A DNA stretch of 64,000 nt, taken from NCBI GenBank assembly GCA_947579605.1, contig OX388317.1:22215384-22279383 (forward strand), written 5' to 3'. Position numbers and translations under genes: made by a program. The DNA comes from Athripsodes cinereus (taxonomy: Eukaryota; Arthropoda; Insecta; Trichoptera; Leptoceridae). How positions within the stretch are numbered: position 1 is the first letter of the stretch; every line of letters begins with the position of its first letter. Of this stretch, positions 32,836 to 43,200 are shown in pieces. The notes beneath the pieces were generated by a model. That model did not search any database and had not been told where the DNA came from. It was given only the letters and a program-made list of their open reading frames with translations.

Positions 32836-32889
32836 ACAAGCAGTATTATTCAGCATATTTCTTCAAATATGCTGAATAATACTGCTTGT
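32836..32889. repeat. Perfect 25-bp hairpin
   Basis: Arms 32836-32860 and 32865-32889 are exact reverse complements with a CTTC loop. 'GTCTTATT' occurs just outside on both sides (32824, 32910 region). No known element end is recognised. Confidence 0.92.
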
Positions 32890-33149
32890 CTTGTGCAAAA
32901 TAATCGTCGTCTTATTTAGAAAGATAATATTTATCTATTGACGTAGTTTGAAAATAATAGTAATCAATCCGATCAATTAATTAATGAACAACCAGTTAGG
33001 TACCCAAATCTTTTGACCATTTTACAAAGCATTCAAACGATTATAACTCGATATAATTTTAATAAATTTATCGGGTCTATATAATTTTTCTGATCGCTCG
33101 TTAACTATTCGATAGCTTTTGAACATAGAAAAGAATATGCCACTGAAGA

Positions 33150-33260
33150 TTTATTTATTTACTTATTCACAATTCACAGCGATTGCCTTTTACATGTAGA
33201 AAATTTACATACACAATTTAAATAATGTACACGTAAGTATAAGTTGTTAAGACACAACAA
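33150..33260 (-). repeat. LINE 3' end, family D
   Basis: (AAAT)n tail inverted, then complement of 'GTAAAAGGCAATCGCTGTGA'. Confidence 0.5.
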
Positions 33261-33737
33261 ATTAATTTAAATTCAATTTCAGTAAAATTCATTATCTACT
33301 CCTTATTGTAAATTTAACACGAAATGAATAAAATAACAAAGAGACTACAAGTATCTTAAACTGTGACATGAGATGAAGCGAAAAAGAGGGCTTATTTGAT
33401 AATATTGTCTCTTCAAGATATTCATATAAAAATGTCTTAGTAATACAATATGACGCATGTTGAACGCCTACGTGTGAATCTACAAGTTGACTCTCGTAGT
33501 CTATGAAAATATTAATAAAAAGATTATCTAAAACAAGTTAATATTAGTGATGAAAAAAACAGCAGTTCAAGCAAATACCAGATAAAGGATATCCAGTGAG
33601 ATTTTGAACCGAATAACCGGATATTTAGCAGCTGTATGTTCGGCCACTGTCTTAACAAGTTCAAACCAAGTTATTTTGTAAGGGTATTTTTAGGATAAAT
33701 ATTTTTTAAGATCAGTACGAAACATAAATGTGAACTA

Positions 33738-34675
33738 ACACCCGAATTCATAGTCGTTTACTTGAGTAATACTTGGCCGAGGAGCACTCAAGTAAAAAAC
33801 AATACTCAAGATGTGGATGCATTCTATAGACAAACACTGCTCCTTTACTTCGCTTAGTTAACGCTTGAGTCGTGGGGAAAATATTATTGTGGCGAAAAGT
33901 ATTGCCACTAAACAAAATGTATTTTTAATTATGTTTTAAAGCATAAAAACACGGTTAAACTCTATATTTTTGTGTTATTCTTCGATAAGTACTTTTTAAA
34001 TATTGTTTTGTAACATTTTATAGTAAATTTAAACATAAAATGATAGATAAATGTACAACCTCGCACTATTGTTATATTATAGAAAAAGAAGTATACATAA
34101 CTACGCCTGCCATTTAACATAACCTCAAAAATCACAAACGACAAACCGTCGTCGTTCCCCGTACTCGAGTTTATTGTTCTATGGTTCCCTGTCGTCGGTC
34201 CCGTTGTCTTGTTTTGTTTTGCGTTTCAGATTATAATATAAGAAATATGTTTAAAATAAATTATGGATTTATTCATATTTAGCAAATTTATTATTAAAAA
34301 GATAAGTGCCGAATAACTGGACAAAATGTTACATTTGCATTGTTATCTGACATGACGATCATTGTTATGTTTAAACATTTATAAATAATGTAAGTATTTA
34401 TTACTTATTTAGCAAATAATTTTATTTATAAATAGTATCTTTGCACACTTTATACCTTGTTAAATGTAAATTACTAGAAAAAGGTAAAATAAAATACATC
34501 AAACGGCATTTGGCATTTCTAAGTAACACTCTAGTCGTGTCCGTCGACGACTTGGGGTTCACAGGTACTTGAGTACTACTTGGGTTAGTTTTATATGACT
34601 ATGAAATGAAAACCGCTACTTGGCTAGCACTCAAGTATCAGGGAATACTCTAGTCACGACTATGAATTCGGGTGT
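33738..34675. mobile_element. Non-autonomous TIR transposon, TA-flanked
   Basis: Ends ACACCCGAATTCATAGTCGT at both termini (inverted), flanked by TA at 33736-33737 and 34676-34677. The word ACTTGAGTA or its complement recurs several times within ~150 bp of each end, a likely subterminal transposase site. 938 bp, no transposase frame. TA duplication suggests a Tc1/mariner-like or similar group; not certain. Confidence 0.7.
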
Positions 34676-35509
34676 TAAACAGCAGTTTTCAAGTACGAAA
34701 TAAATTTGTAGATATTTAAATAAATAGTTTATCTACTTGATAGTTAATAATATCTTATCTTTATAATTAAGAAAACGTCCACATTACATGACGTGTGGTA
34801 TATTTGTATAAATAAAAAATATTTAGCACTTTCCGCAGTGAATAACATAACACATATAGAAAATTCACACAGACCGAGCTAGTCTTTAACTAATATATGA
34901 ATCTTGTATTTTGGGTACTAACACGACGATATACATATATATGTCGCAGTCGTTTTGAAGAATCCGTCCGTTTACAAACGGCGTCGTCGTTTTATAAACG
35001 GCAGGCATATTACAAAATGACGAAAGTATAATATTCAGGCAAATTACAATACGTCTAGGCGTTTTACAATCTGACTAGTCAAATTGAAGAATTTTAGTTC
35101 CATTTCTCACCGTCTCATGGGGTTGCGCATCAAAACTAAAACTTACACGCATTCGTGTATAAGATTGCGCGGGAGATAGTCCCTTTAGTAACCACACCCT
35201 GCCAAGCGAAAAACATAATATGTAGATATGCAAGTTATATGAGATATTATAATAAATAAAATAAGTTAGTGTACCTAAATGCTGGTTAATCAGAAAAAAA
35301 TGTGAAATATTACCTATATCAATTCATTAGTTATATTTCTGGTAAATTAAAAGTCATCAGATAATTTATTATTGTACTGCAAATATACCATCAAGACATA
35401 TCTCTCTAGTAGGGTAGCCAGCAGACCACCCCCATGTAATAAACGTGCAAGCCGTCCTTTCCGTGCCAACAAAAAAATTAAGACATTCAGGATGTGCTGC
35501 ATTTTGATT

Positions 35510-35735
35510 GTATATTGTGTTTCAAATAATTATATTTGGGTTTTATGGGTTAGTTGGAAGATATCGCGCTTCTGCGATAAACTCGCCCAATGCACAAAAT
35601 TTATTTGTCTAGTTTAAATTATTTATTTTCTCCTTGTTTACTATTTTTGGGCAGTAAAGATTTTTATTATTATATTTTTATGTAAAATTTCTTGTAATCA
35701 ACGCACAGTGAAGAATAAATAAATAAGAATGTAAA
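35510..35735 (+). repeat. LINE 3' end, family C
   Basis: 'GGGTTAGTTGGAAGATATCG', 'GCGATAAACTCGCCC', 'TTGTAATCAACGCACAGTG' and tail AATAAATAAATAAG, plus strand. Confidence 0.7.
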
Positions 35736-35990
35736 ATAAGGTGGTAACGCTCTTGCCTTTGAGTCACGAGGTCCCGGGTTCGATTCCCGGCCAGGGCAAA
35801 GTGAAGAATGACCTTTTTAAAATTGTCCTGGATCTGGGCGTTATATGTAGGTGTATTTGTGTAGTGCATAGTATATGTGTGTATCGTCGCGTTAGTAAGT
35901 TAGTACCCATTATACAAGATTTATCTTAGTTCGGGACTAGCTCGATCTGTGTGAATTGTTTATGTATGCATGTTTGTCTATTTAAAAAAA
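35736..35990 (+). mobile_element. tRNA-derived SINE 2
   Basis: tRNA-like head with perfect B box GGTTCGATTCC at 35777-35787 and an A-box-like TGGTAACGCTC. The body runs 'AATGACCTTTTTAAAATTG' and 'TTCGGGACTAGCTCGATCTG'. It lies directly after the family C tail. A minus-strand fragment is at 37313-37375. Not a tRNA gene: no acceptor stem, and it is fused to a SINE body. Confidence 0.75.
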
Positions 35991-36080
35991 TGTTTTTATG
36001 TTCTGTACAACTGCCTTTTACAGGACACTGAAAATTTACTGAAATGAGTGGGAGACCAATTCATTGCTGGATGCTCTACG

Positions 36081-37030
36081 GAATATTGTTGTATTAATTT
36101 AAAAAAATCTTTGTCAAAATGGTTGATTCAGTTGTATTTTTAATTTAATTCATAAATTAACACTCTAGCTTATTACCGCCTTACAAAAATATACTACTGT
36201 TATTGGACACAAATAATTATACCGAAATAATTTTAAATTAATTAATTATAAATTTTCATCAAAATACGTTTAAGGGTTGTCTAAACTATTACAAGACGAC
36301 TTTCATTTTTTGCTCCTGATTATTGCGTAATTTAGGTAGTATCCTTTTTTGTGCAATTGCAAAGAGATAAATTGTTTTTAACAATTCATATAAAAAAATT
36401 ATGTACCCAATTACTATCTGTGTACCTTAAGACTTGCAAATACAAAGCTTTATGGATTGAAAAAATAAATAAAAAATCGTTTTTCAAATACCATTGAGAT
36501 AAAAAGACAATGAAGACAATAAATAAAAAGACCTGACCTAAAATAAAGAAATAAAACAAATGTTAAATTGTTAATGCAGAAGAAGGGATATTTTTTTTAC
36601 TACAGTTTACAAAAAAAAAACTGTTTTGTGGTTACGCAATTTAGCATCCACCAAAAAAGTAGTTAATCTATTGTTAAAATGTAAACCAATTATAAAAAAA
36701 ATATGTTTTAGCTATTTTGAAAAACAGAAGAATAGTGTACTGTTATTATTGTCTTATAGTTAAAAATAGTTTTTATTATTGTTGAATTATTTATTTATCC
36801 ATTATTTCTGTACATTCATTACAATACAAACCTTTTTTAGAGAGATTTTATAGAGAAATGCATTCTTAAATACAATAAATATAAAGAAGGCAAGTTTCTT
36901 CTTCTCTTTTAAATAGCCCAAAATTAATAAATCATAAATTACTTATTATACTATTTTAAAATACCTACTATCGGTGCGGCATTAAGTGATACTCATAATA
37001 CCTGTTAGTTTTACGGCACGTAGAAAAATA
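36081..37030. other. Interior of the foldback element; no gene seen
   Basis: Very AT-rich with A-runs and no transposase-like frame. Confidence 0.5.
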
Positions 37031-37312
37031 GTTGATATAAAATAGAACCATTATTTTACGACTATCTCCCGCGCAACCCCATATATGTATGTATGTTTTG
37101 ATTCGCAACACCATGAGACGGCGACAAAGAACTAAAATATTACAATTTGACTAGTCGTTTTGTAATATGCCGGAATGCACGTTCGTCATTTTATAATATG
37201 CCTGCCGTTTGTAAAACGACGACGCCGTTTGTAAACTGACGGATTCTTCAAAACGACTGCGACATATACAATGCACTGAACACATACCTACCTATACATT
37301 TAACACCCAGAC

Positions 37313-37375
37313 CTAATTTGAAAAAGGTCATTCTTCATTTTGCCCTGGCCGGGAATCCAACCCGAATCGAAAATG
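37313..37375 (-). mobile_element. SINE 2 fragment
   Basis: Complement of 'CCCGGCCAGGGCAAAATGAA' and 'GAATGACCTTTTTC'; the B box has decayed. Confidence 0.6.
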
Positions 37376-37744
37376 AGTTTTATTTCATGTACATTAAAAA
37401 TAGGCCAAATTCATGACTTTTTTAAATAGTCATCCGATATTCGACTGAATAGTAAATATTTGCCGGATAAACCAAATCCTGGATAATTTCCGAATATTCG
37501 TTTCATCTCTAATTAATAACTCATATTGGCCGTAACCTAATGTCGACAAATATAATTAGAAATTATTACAGCAAAGTAAAAAACAACCTTCATTCGTCTT
37601 CTCTAAAGCAATAAACATGGAAAAATGAAAAAAATATTAGTTTTTATGAATCTGAAACATAGATAAGTTTCTCAACAATGAACGCGAGTTTGTTGAAAAT
37701 TTGCAAGCATACTTGTGGGCATATTTTCAGAAATTGTAAATAGT

Positions 37745-38000
37745 AATATCTATTGGTCGTAAAGAATTGGTCTCCCACTCTTCTGCGTAAGTTTTCGAGT
37801 GTCCTGTAAAAGGCAGGTGTTCGAAAAAATTAAGACATTTTACTTCTTAAATTCAGCGATGAGGCTTGCCACCCATCCTGAATGTCTTGATTTTATATTG
37901 GCACGAAGAGGACAGTTTGCATGTTTCTTACATGCAGCTGATTTGCTGGCTACCCCACTTGTGGGATATGCCGTGATGGTATAGTAGTAGTAGTAGTAGT
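37745..38000 (+). repeat. Repeat A, most complete copy
   Basis: Runs from near the 5' end 'AGAATTGGTCTCCCACTC' through 'GTTTTCGAGTGTCCTGTAAA', 'AATTCAGCGATGAGGCTTGC', 'GGCACGAAGAGGACAG' and 'GGCTACCCCACTTGTGGG' to the terminus 'GCCGTGATGGTAT' and (AGT)n tail at 37980-38000. It serves as the reference for the family; CCACTTGTGG can fold into a small hairpin. Confidence 0.85.
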
Positions 38001-38048
38001 AATATCTATTGTCTTTTAAATAAAATAAAAATATATCAATTGTAGAAG

Positions 38049-38165
38049 GGTGTTTGTGTTTACACTGTGAAAATTCATATTAAATAATTTATAAATAATT
38101 AAAAACACTGGATTATTTTCACTATATTTATTAAAACTCTAACGTTTTCTAAGTATTAATATGTA
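38049..38165 (-). mobile_element. Penelope-like 3' end, decayed
   Basis: Minus strand 'GAAAACGTTAGAGTTTTAAT', 'ATAGTGAAAATAATCCAGTG' and 'TTTTCACAGTGTAAACACAA' match the region after the hammerhead core at 14811. The CUGANGA box is not preserved. Confidence 0.45.
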
Positions 38166-38267
38166 AATAAAGTGAAAATATAACAGTGTTTTTAATTATT
38201 TATAAAAAATATATCATTTTTTTTATGGGATATGTCCTGGAAGACTTATCAAAGACTGAGAGACTTA

Positions 38268-38413
38268 TTTATTTTATTTTTTACTTTATAATATACGGTG
38301 TTAGCCTTTAACATTTTTAAAATATATAACAGACATAAAAAGTACGTAAAAGTAAATTCAAACAAGATAGGAGTAACTAAGACAAAAAATAATAATACAT
38401 AACAACATAAATA
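38268..38413 (-). repeat. LINE 3' end, family D, target of the I-like insertion
   Basis: Inverted tail, then 'TATACGGTGTTAGCC', 'CAAACAAGATAGGAGTAACT'. It is cut at 38413 by the full-length LINE; the interrupted sequence resumes at 44036. Confidence 0.6.
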
Positions 38414-38875
38414 CTTTTTTTTCGCATCGGAGCACTGTGGAAGGCGGACGTGTCGACGATACAACATTCAGATAAAATTTTGATTTATTATAATAACATA
38501 ATTACTTTGAAACTAACATAAGTTTAACATATTTTTTTCTTCTTTTCTTTTCTTCTTAGTACTAACTATACTAACAGTACGAGTTCCGTGCTTAATTATT
38601 ATTAATAAATTTATTTTGTTTATTTTTTCATTTATATCGTGAAATATAATTGTTTGTTTACCAACCGAGAGCGGCGAGCGCCTGCGTTCGCCTATTTAGA
38701 GGTCATTGAACCGCGGTGCGGTCAAACAGATTCAATAAAATTTGTACGATATACATAATTTTTATATTTTTTGTTATTTTTGCATTTTGATTGCAAATTC
38801 TGTTTGATTTTTCTCTGGATTTTTTCTTTTCTTATATTATCGTTTTATACACTGAGTTAAAATAAACTATTAAGG
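38414..38875 (+). promoter_or_regulatory. 5' UTR / internal promoter region of the I-like LINE
   Basis: Starts C(T)8 then 'CGCATCGGAGCACTGTGG'. GC-rich patches are at 38440-38460 and 38665-38735 in an otherwise AT-rich stretch. LINEs of this group carry an internal promoter at their first bases; the exact elements are not recognisable. Confidence 0.55.
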
Positions 38876-40207
38876 ATGAATGAAACAGAGCCCCCGGACA
38901 CCGGGGGTGTTAACCGAAAACGCGGAAGATTTGAATCGATCGATGCCTGTAATCTCGCTGAAGATTCCAAAAATAAGCCATTATCTTTAGATGATATCTC
39001 CCTGCATTCTGCGACCAACAAAGCCAATTCAAACTCTTCCAATATGTATTCTATTACGTCTCAGTCTCCATACCTAGTAGTAGTAGAGAATGAGATGGGC
39101 GGCAAACCTATTCATCCCATGTTTATCGGGGAAATATGCGCGAAGGGAAATATAACCGGCATTGTTCCCGGAGGCGTGCGTTCAGATAGTAGAACGAAAA
39201 TCGTCATTACCTTCAACTCCCCACAGAATGCAAATAACTTTCTATCGAATAAGATCATCACTGAAAATCACTTAAAAGCATTTATTCCAAACTATAAGCT
39301 ACACAAACTAGGTATCGTCCGCGGTGTCCGTCTTGAACTTACAGATGAGGATATTTTGCAAAACATCGTTGTACCTTCTCCTTTTGGCAAAGTTGTCAAA
39401 CTGCGTAGGCTCAACCGAAAAGTCACTACCTCTGACTCGTCAGAATGGAAACCTTCCACAACGATCTTATTAACGTTTGAGGGTCAATCTTTGCCAGAGC
39501 GCGTCTTTTTGTTTTACAATTCTTTGAGAGTTGAACAGTACATATACCCAAGCTACATGTGCCACAATTGCCTGAGGTATGGACATACTAAGGCTAGATG
39601 TACATCGACCGCCAGATGTGCAAGGTGTGGTAATACTCATTTAGAAACAGATTGTCCTTTAAAAGAATCTACACCAAACTGCGTTAACTGCAAAGGTTCT
39701 CATGTAGCCACCAGCAATTCGTGTCCAGAATTTCTCCGACAAAAAGAAATAAAGAAGACCATGGCTGATGAAAATGTCTCCTTCTCTTACGCAGCAAAAA
39801 TAATCCCAAAACGCAGTAACTTGTATAGCAATGTGACAAGAAATTCCACAAAAGTAGCTTCAGCTGACACTAAAACTACAACTACCCCTCGGCCTTCTGC
39901 GTTTAAGCAAAACTTAGACAAAAAGATGATCGATGGCCTTCTATCTTATACAAACGGACAACCATCGAATCCCCAAAATGGTTGTGCTTTGAATGCAAGC
40001 TCATCTTCAATCTCATCTTCAACCCCACCTACTCTTTCTTCTACCAAAAATACTCCAACAAGTACTGAACCCCATATTATTATAAATTTGCTCGTCCAAA
40101 TATTAACAATGCTGATATCCAACTCTGAGAATACACTGAATACAGAAATTTTTCCTTCCTTAACGAATTTATTAAATTTAATTTCAAACAATAACGGCAA
40201 TGAGTAA
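38876..40207 (+). CDS. LINE ORF1, Gag-like RNA-binding protein (443 aa)
   Basis: Open frame from ATG at 38876. After a low-complexity N-terminus, residues ~60-220 form a Gag-like region. Three zinc knuckles follow: CHNCLRYGHTKARC (~228-241), CARCGNTHLETDC (~247-259) and CVNCKGSHVATSNSC (~266-280). The rest is Ser/Thr/Pro-rich and disordered-looking, ending in a hydrophobic Leu/Ile-rich segment. In Jockey/I-type LINEs this protein coats element RNA and acts as a chaperone. The stop overlaps the ORF2 start by eight bases (ATGAGTAA), which suggests that ORF2 is translated by termination-reinitiation. Confidence 0.93.
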   Translation: MNETEPPDTGGVNRKRGRFESIDACNLAEDSKNKPLSLDDISLHSATNKANSNSSNMYSITSQSPYLVVVENEMGGKPIHPMFIGEICAKGNITGIVPGGVRSDSRTKIVITFNSPQNANNFLSNKIITENHLKAFIPNYKLHKLGIVRGVRLELTDEDILQNIVVPSPFGKVVKLRRLNRKVTTSDSSEWKPSTTILLTFEGQSLPERVFLFYNSLRVEQYIYPSYMCHNCLRYGHTKARCTSTARCARCGNTHLETDCPLKESTPNCVNCKGSHVATSNSCPEFLRQKEIKKTMADENVSFSYAAKIIPKRSNLYSNVTRNSTKVASADTKTTTTPRPSAFKQNLDKKMIDGLLSYTNGQPSNPQNGCALNASSSSISSSTPPTLSSTKNTPTSTEPHIIINLLVQILTMLISNSENTLNTEIFPSLTNLLNLISNNNGNE

Positions 40208-43200
40208 TCAGACACCAGTTAACCTTCTGCAATGGAATGCTCGTAGCGCAGTCTCTAATAAACATGAAATAATCACATTATTAAACCAAAATTCCATAGA
40301 CTTAGCTGCAATAAGTGAGACTTGGTTACAACCACATTATACCTTTAAAATCCCAGGATATAGCTGTATAAGGGCAGATCGTTCTGTGGGTCGCGGTGGC
40401 GGTGCTGCTGTGATTATCAACAGCTCAATTCCCTTTTCTATCATATCACTTCCTCACAATCCTTTTCTGGAAATAGTAGCAGTCAAAATTAACGACATTG
40501 GCTTCGTATCTGTATATATTCCCCCAAATTCTGGCTTCGACATCTCCTATTTCGATTCTATCATTCCTCTCCTCCCATCTAGTTTCCTGATTCTAGGAGA
40601 TCTCAATGCCCACTCCTCATCTTGGGGATGCTCAATAACAGACAGATCTGGAAATTGTGTCCTCTCCTTTTTGGATAAACACAATTTGTGCATCATAAAC
40701 GATGGTTCGCCTACTAGAATAACCTCTCCATCCCAAAACCTCAGTGCTATTGATTTGAGTATATGCACAAGTGATTTATTCCCCTCTATCGTCTGGCGTA
40801 TTTCGGAAGACGCTTGTTCAAGCGATCACTATCCAATATTTATGACTCTACTCACAAAACCAATAAGGAACATCCCAATCACAAGAATTCTTTATAACAC
40901 CCGTAAGGCTAACTGGGATGTTTACCAGAAAAAGCTGGATTTATGTTCATCAACTCTTGAATCTCGTTTATCTCAATCGAATTGTATAGATACTAAGTAC
41001 AAATATATAACAGACGAAATATATAAAGCGGCAGACAGTAGTATGCCTCTTAAAACTAACCACAAGCGAGCAAAAAATGCTCCCTGGTGGGATGATGAAT
41101 GTTCTAATCTGATAAACGAGAGAAGACAAGCTATGCATCAATTACGAAAAAATTTTAGCATGCACACCTTCCTCCAAGCTAAAGCCATACAAGCCAAAGT
41201 TAAAAAAGTATTAAGACAGAAGAAGCGCAAAGGATGGCAGACCTTTTGTTCCAATTTATCTCCCCATACACCTTCAACAATCGTATGGCAGATGATCAGG
41301 AGATTCAAAGGATCTCTAATTCCTCCTAAAGTATGCGGATCTAGATCAGCATGGCTTCCAAACTTTGTTGATAAATTGGCCCCTTCTCACGTCCCTGTCA
41401 AAGACCCACCTATTGTGTCAATACCAAATAATAACACCGATAATTTAACTTCTCCATTCTCACTCAACGAGCTTCAAACTTGCCTTCACTTGTTAAAACC
41501 TAATAGTTCTCCTGGTACTGATAAAATACCTTACACATTTTTCCAAAAATTCCCAAAGCATTTTCTTGATATCTTTCTTGGATTTCTAAACGAAATATTT
41601 TGTTTAGGAACAATTCCAACACCGTGGAAGCAGCATTTGATATTACCAATATTAAAACAAGGTAAAGATCCCAATTCGGGCTCTTCTTACCGACCAATAG
41701 CTATGTCCTCCTGTGCACTAAAACTCTTTGAACATCTGATTAAAAATAGGTTGGTCTGGTATATAGAGCATAATTGTTTGCTCTCTGTAAGTCAATTTGG
41801 TTTCAGAAGATCACTTTCATGTGCAGATAATCTTAGTATACTCATCACAGACATAAATATTGCCTTTACTAATAAAGAACACGTAGCAGCCGTTTTCTTG
41901 GACATAAATTCAGCTTTTGACAACGTATGTATTTCCACACTTTACCAAAAACTCATAAATATTAATCTTCCTCTCCCATTTTGCAATATAATATACAACA
42001 TGTTCTCTGACAGAGAAATAGTCATCGATGACGGTCTTGGGGGCACTCGTAGAAAAGTATGGAAGGGTCTCCCGCAAGGTTCTGTTTTAAGCCCAGTGCT
42101 TTTTAATATTTATTGCTCTGACTTGGATCAAGTCCTTCCTAGTGGCGTTAAAATAATTCAATACGCAGACGATCTGGCCCTCTATGCAGCAAACAAAAAT
42201 ATCGATAGTGCAGTTGCTCTAATACAAACAGCTTTGGAGAACATTAACAATTGGATGAATAAAAATTCTTTCTGTATTTCTGCTTCCAAATCCAAATCTA
42301 TTCTATTTTCAAGAAAACACAACATTCCCTCCGTTTCCCTTGATGTGGATGGAACACCAATCCCCCAAGTGAATGAGTTCAAATTTTTGGGTCTACATAT
42401 GGAACGAAAACTATGTTGGAGATCCCAAATTAACCATGTTGCAGAAAAATGCGAGAACTCTATAAATTTACTGAGGGCGATCACTGGTGTATCTTGGGGT
42501 AGTCATCCCACCTCTATGAAGAATATTTACAATGCACTTGTTCGTTGTCACTTGGATTACGCGAGCTTCCTCTTTTGCCCACTTCCGAAATATTTGGAAA
42601 CTAAGTTGGAGAGAATTCAATCCAAATCCCTCAGACTAATAGTCGGAGCCATGCAGTCCACTCCTATTAACTCGCTTCAAGTAGAGTGCGTGGATATGCC
42701 ACTTCCACTCAGAAGACAATACTTATCAGACACTTTTATTCTAAAAAGACTTAAATACTCCAATCATCCTCTTCTGAAAAGCCTTCATATTCTGAAAACT
42801 CTCTACGAAACAAACAGATACTGGTCTAATAAGCCTACTCCTCACCTATGCAATAGTATAAATAAATATAATGTTTCATTCAACATAAAACAGTTTCCGT
42901 TCCCTTCACCTTTTTACGATTCCGCATTTGAACTTCTACAATTTATGCCTAATGTGATTGATAACATAGGATTGAACAAATATACTAAATTATCTGAAGA
43001 ATGCATGAATCGAAATTTTCTTTCCATAGTGGCCGACAAGTGGCCTAATCACGTAACGATATTTACAGATGGTTCAAAGCTTTCTGCAAGTGAAAGCACT
43101 GGAGCTGCAGCCCTCATACCTTCTCTAAATATTTCCTCTCAATTGAAATTGACATCTAAATCAGTTTTCACGGCGGAATGCGCTGCAATAATTGAAGCCT

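Larger units (their letters stand above)
35376..36080 (-). repeat. Repeat A copy split by later insertions
   Basis: 3' part 35376-35500 ('AGGGTAGCCAGCAGACC', 'CCGTCCTTTCCGTGCCAAC', 'AAGACATTCAGGATG') and 5' part 36003-36080 ('CTGCCTTTTACAGGACACTG', 'GAGTGGGAGACCAATTC'). The middle is replaced by the elements at 35510-35990. Confidence 0.65.
34938..37268. mobile_element. 2.3-kb foldback-like element with long complex TIRs
   Basis: Left arm from TATATGTCGCAGTCGTTTTG; right arm, inverted, begins the same and continues 'AAGAATCCGTC'. The arms match with gaps for about 200-250 bp (to ~35190 and ~37055, both with 'GCGGGAGATAGTC'). They are built from short palindromic words such as CCGTTTACAAACGG. 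TA or TATA may be the target site. The interior holds a repeat A copy itself interrupted by a family C tail and a SINE. No transposase frame. Confidence 0.7.
33548..37515. mobile_element. Possible hAT-type element carrying nested insertions
   Basis: Left end TTAGTGATGAAA, right end inverted TTAGAGATGAAA. Outer bases GTTAATAT and ATTAATAA could be a diverged 8-bp duplication. Only the outer ~12 bp match. The interior is filled by the elements listed at 33738 and 34938. It may instead be two separate fragments. Confidence 0.35.
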
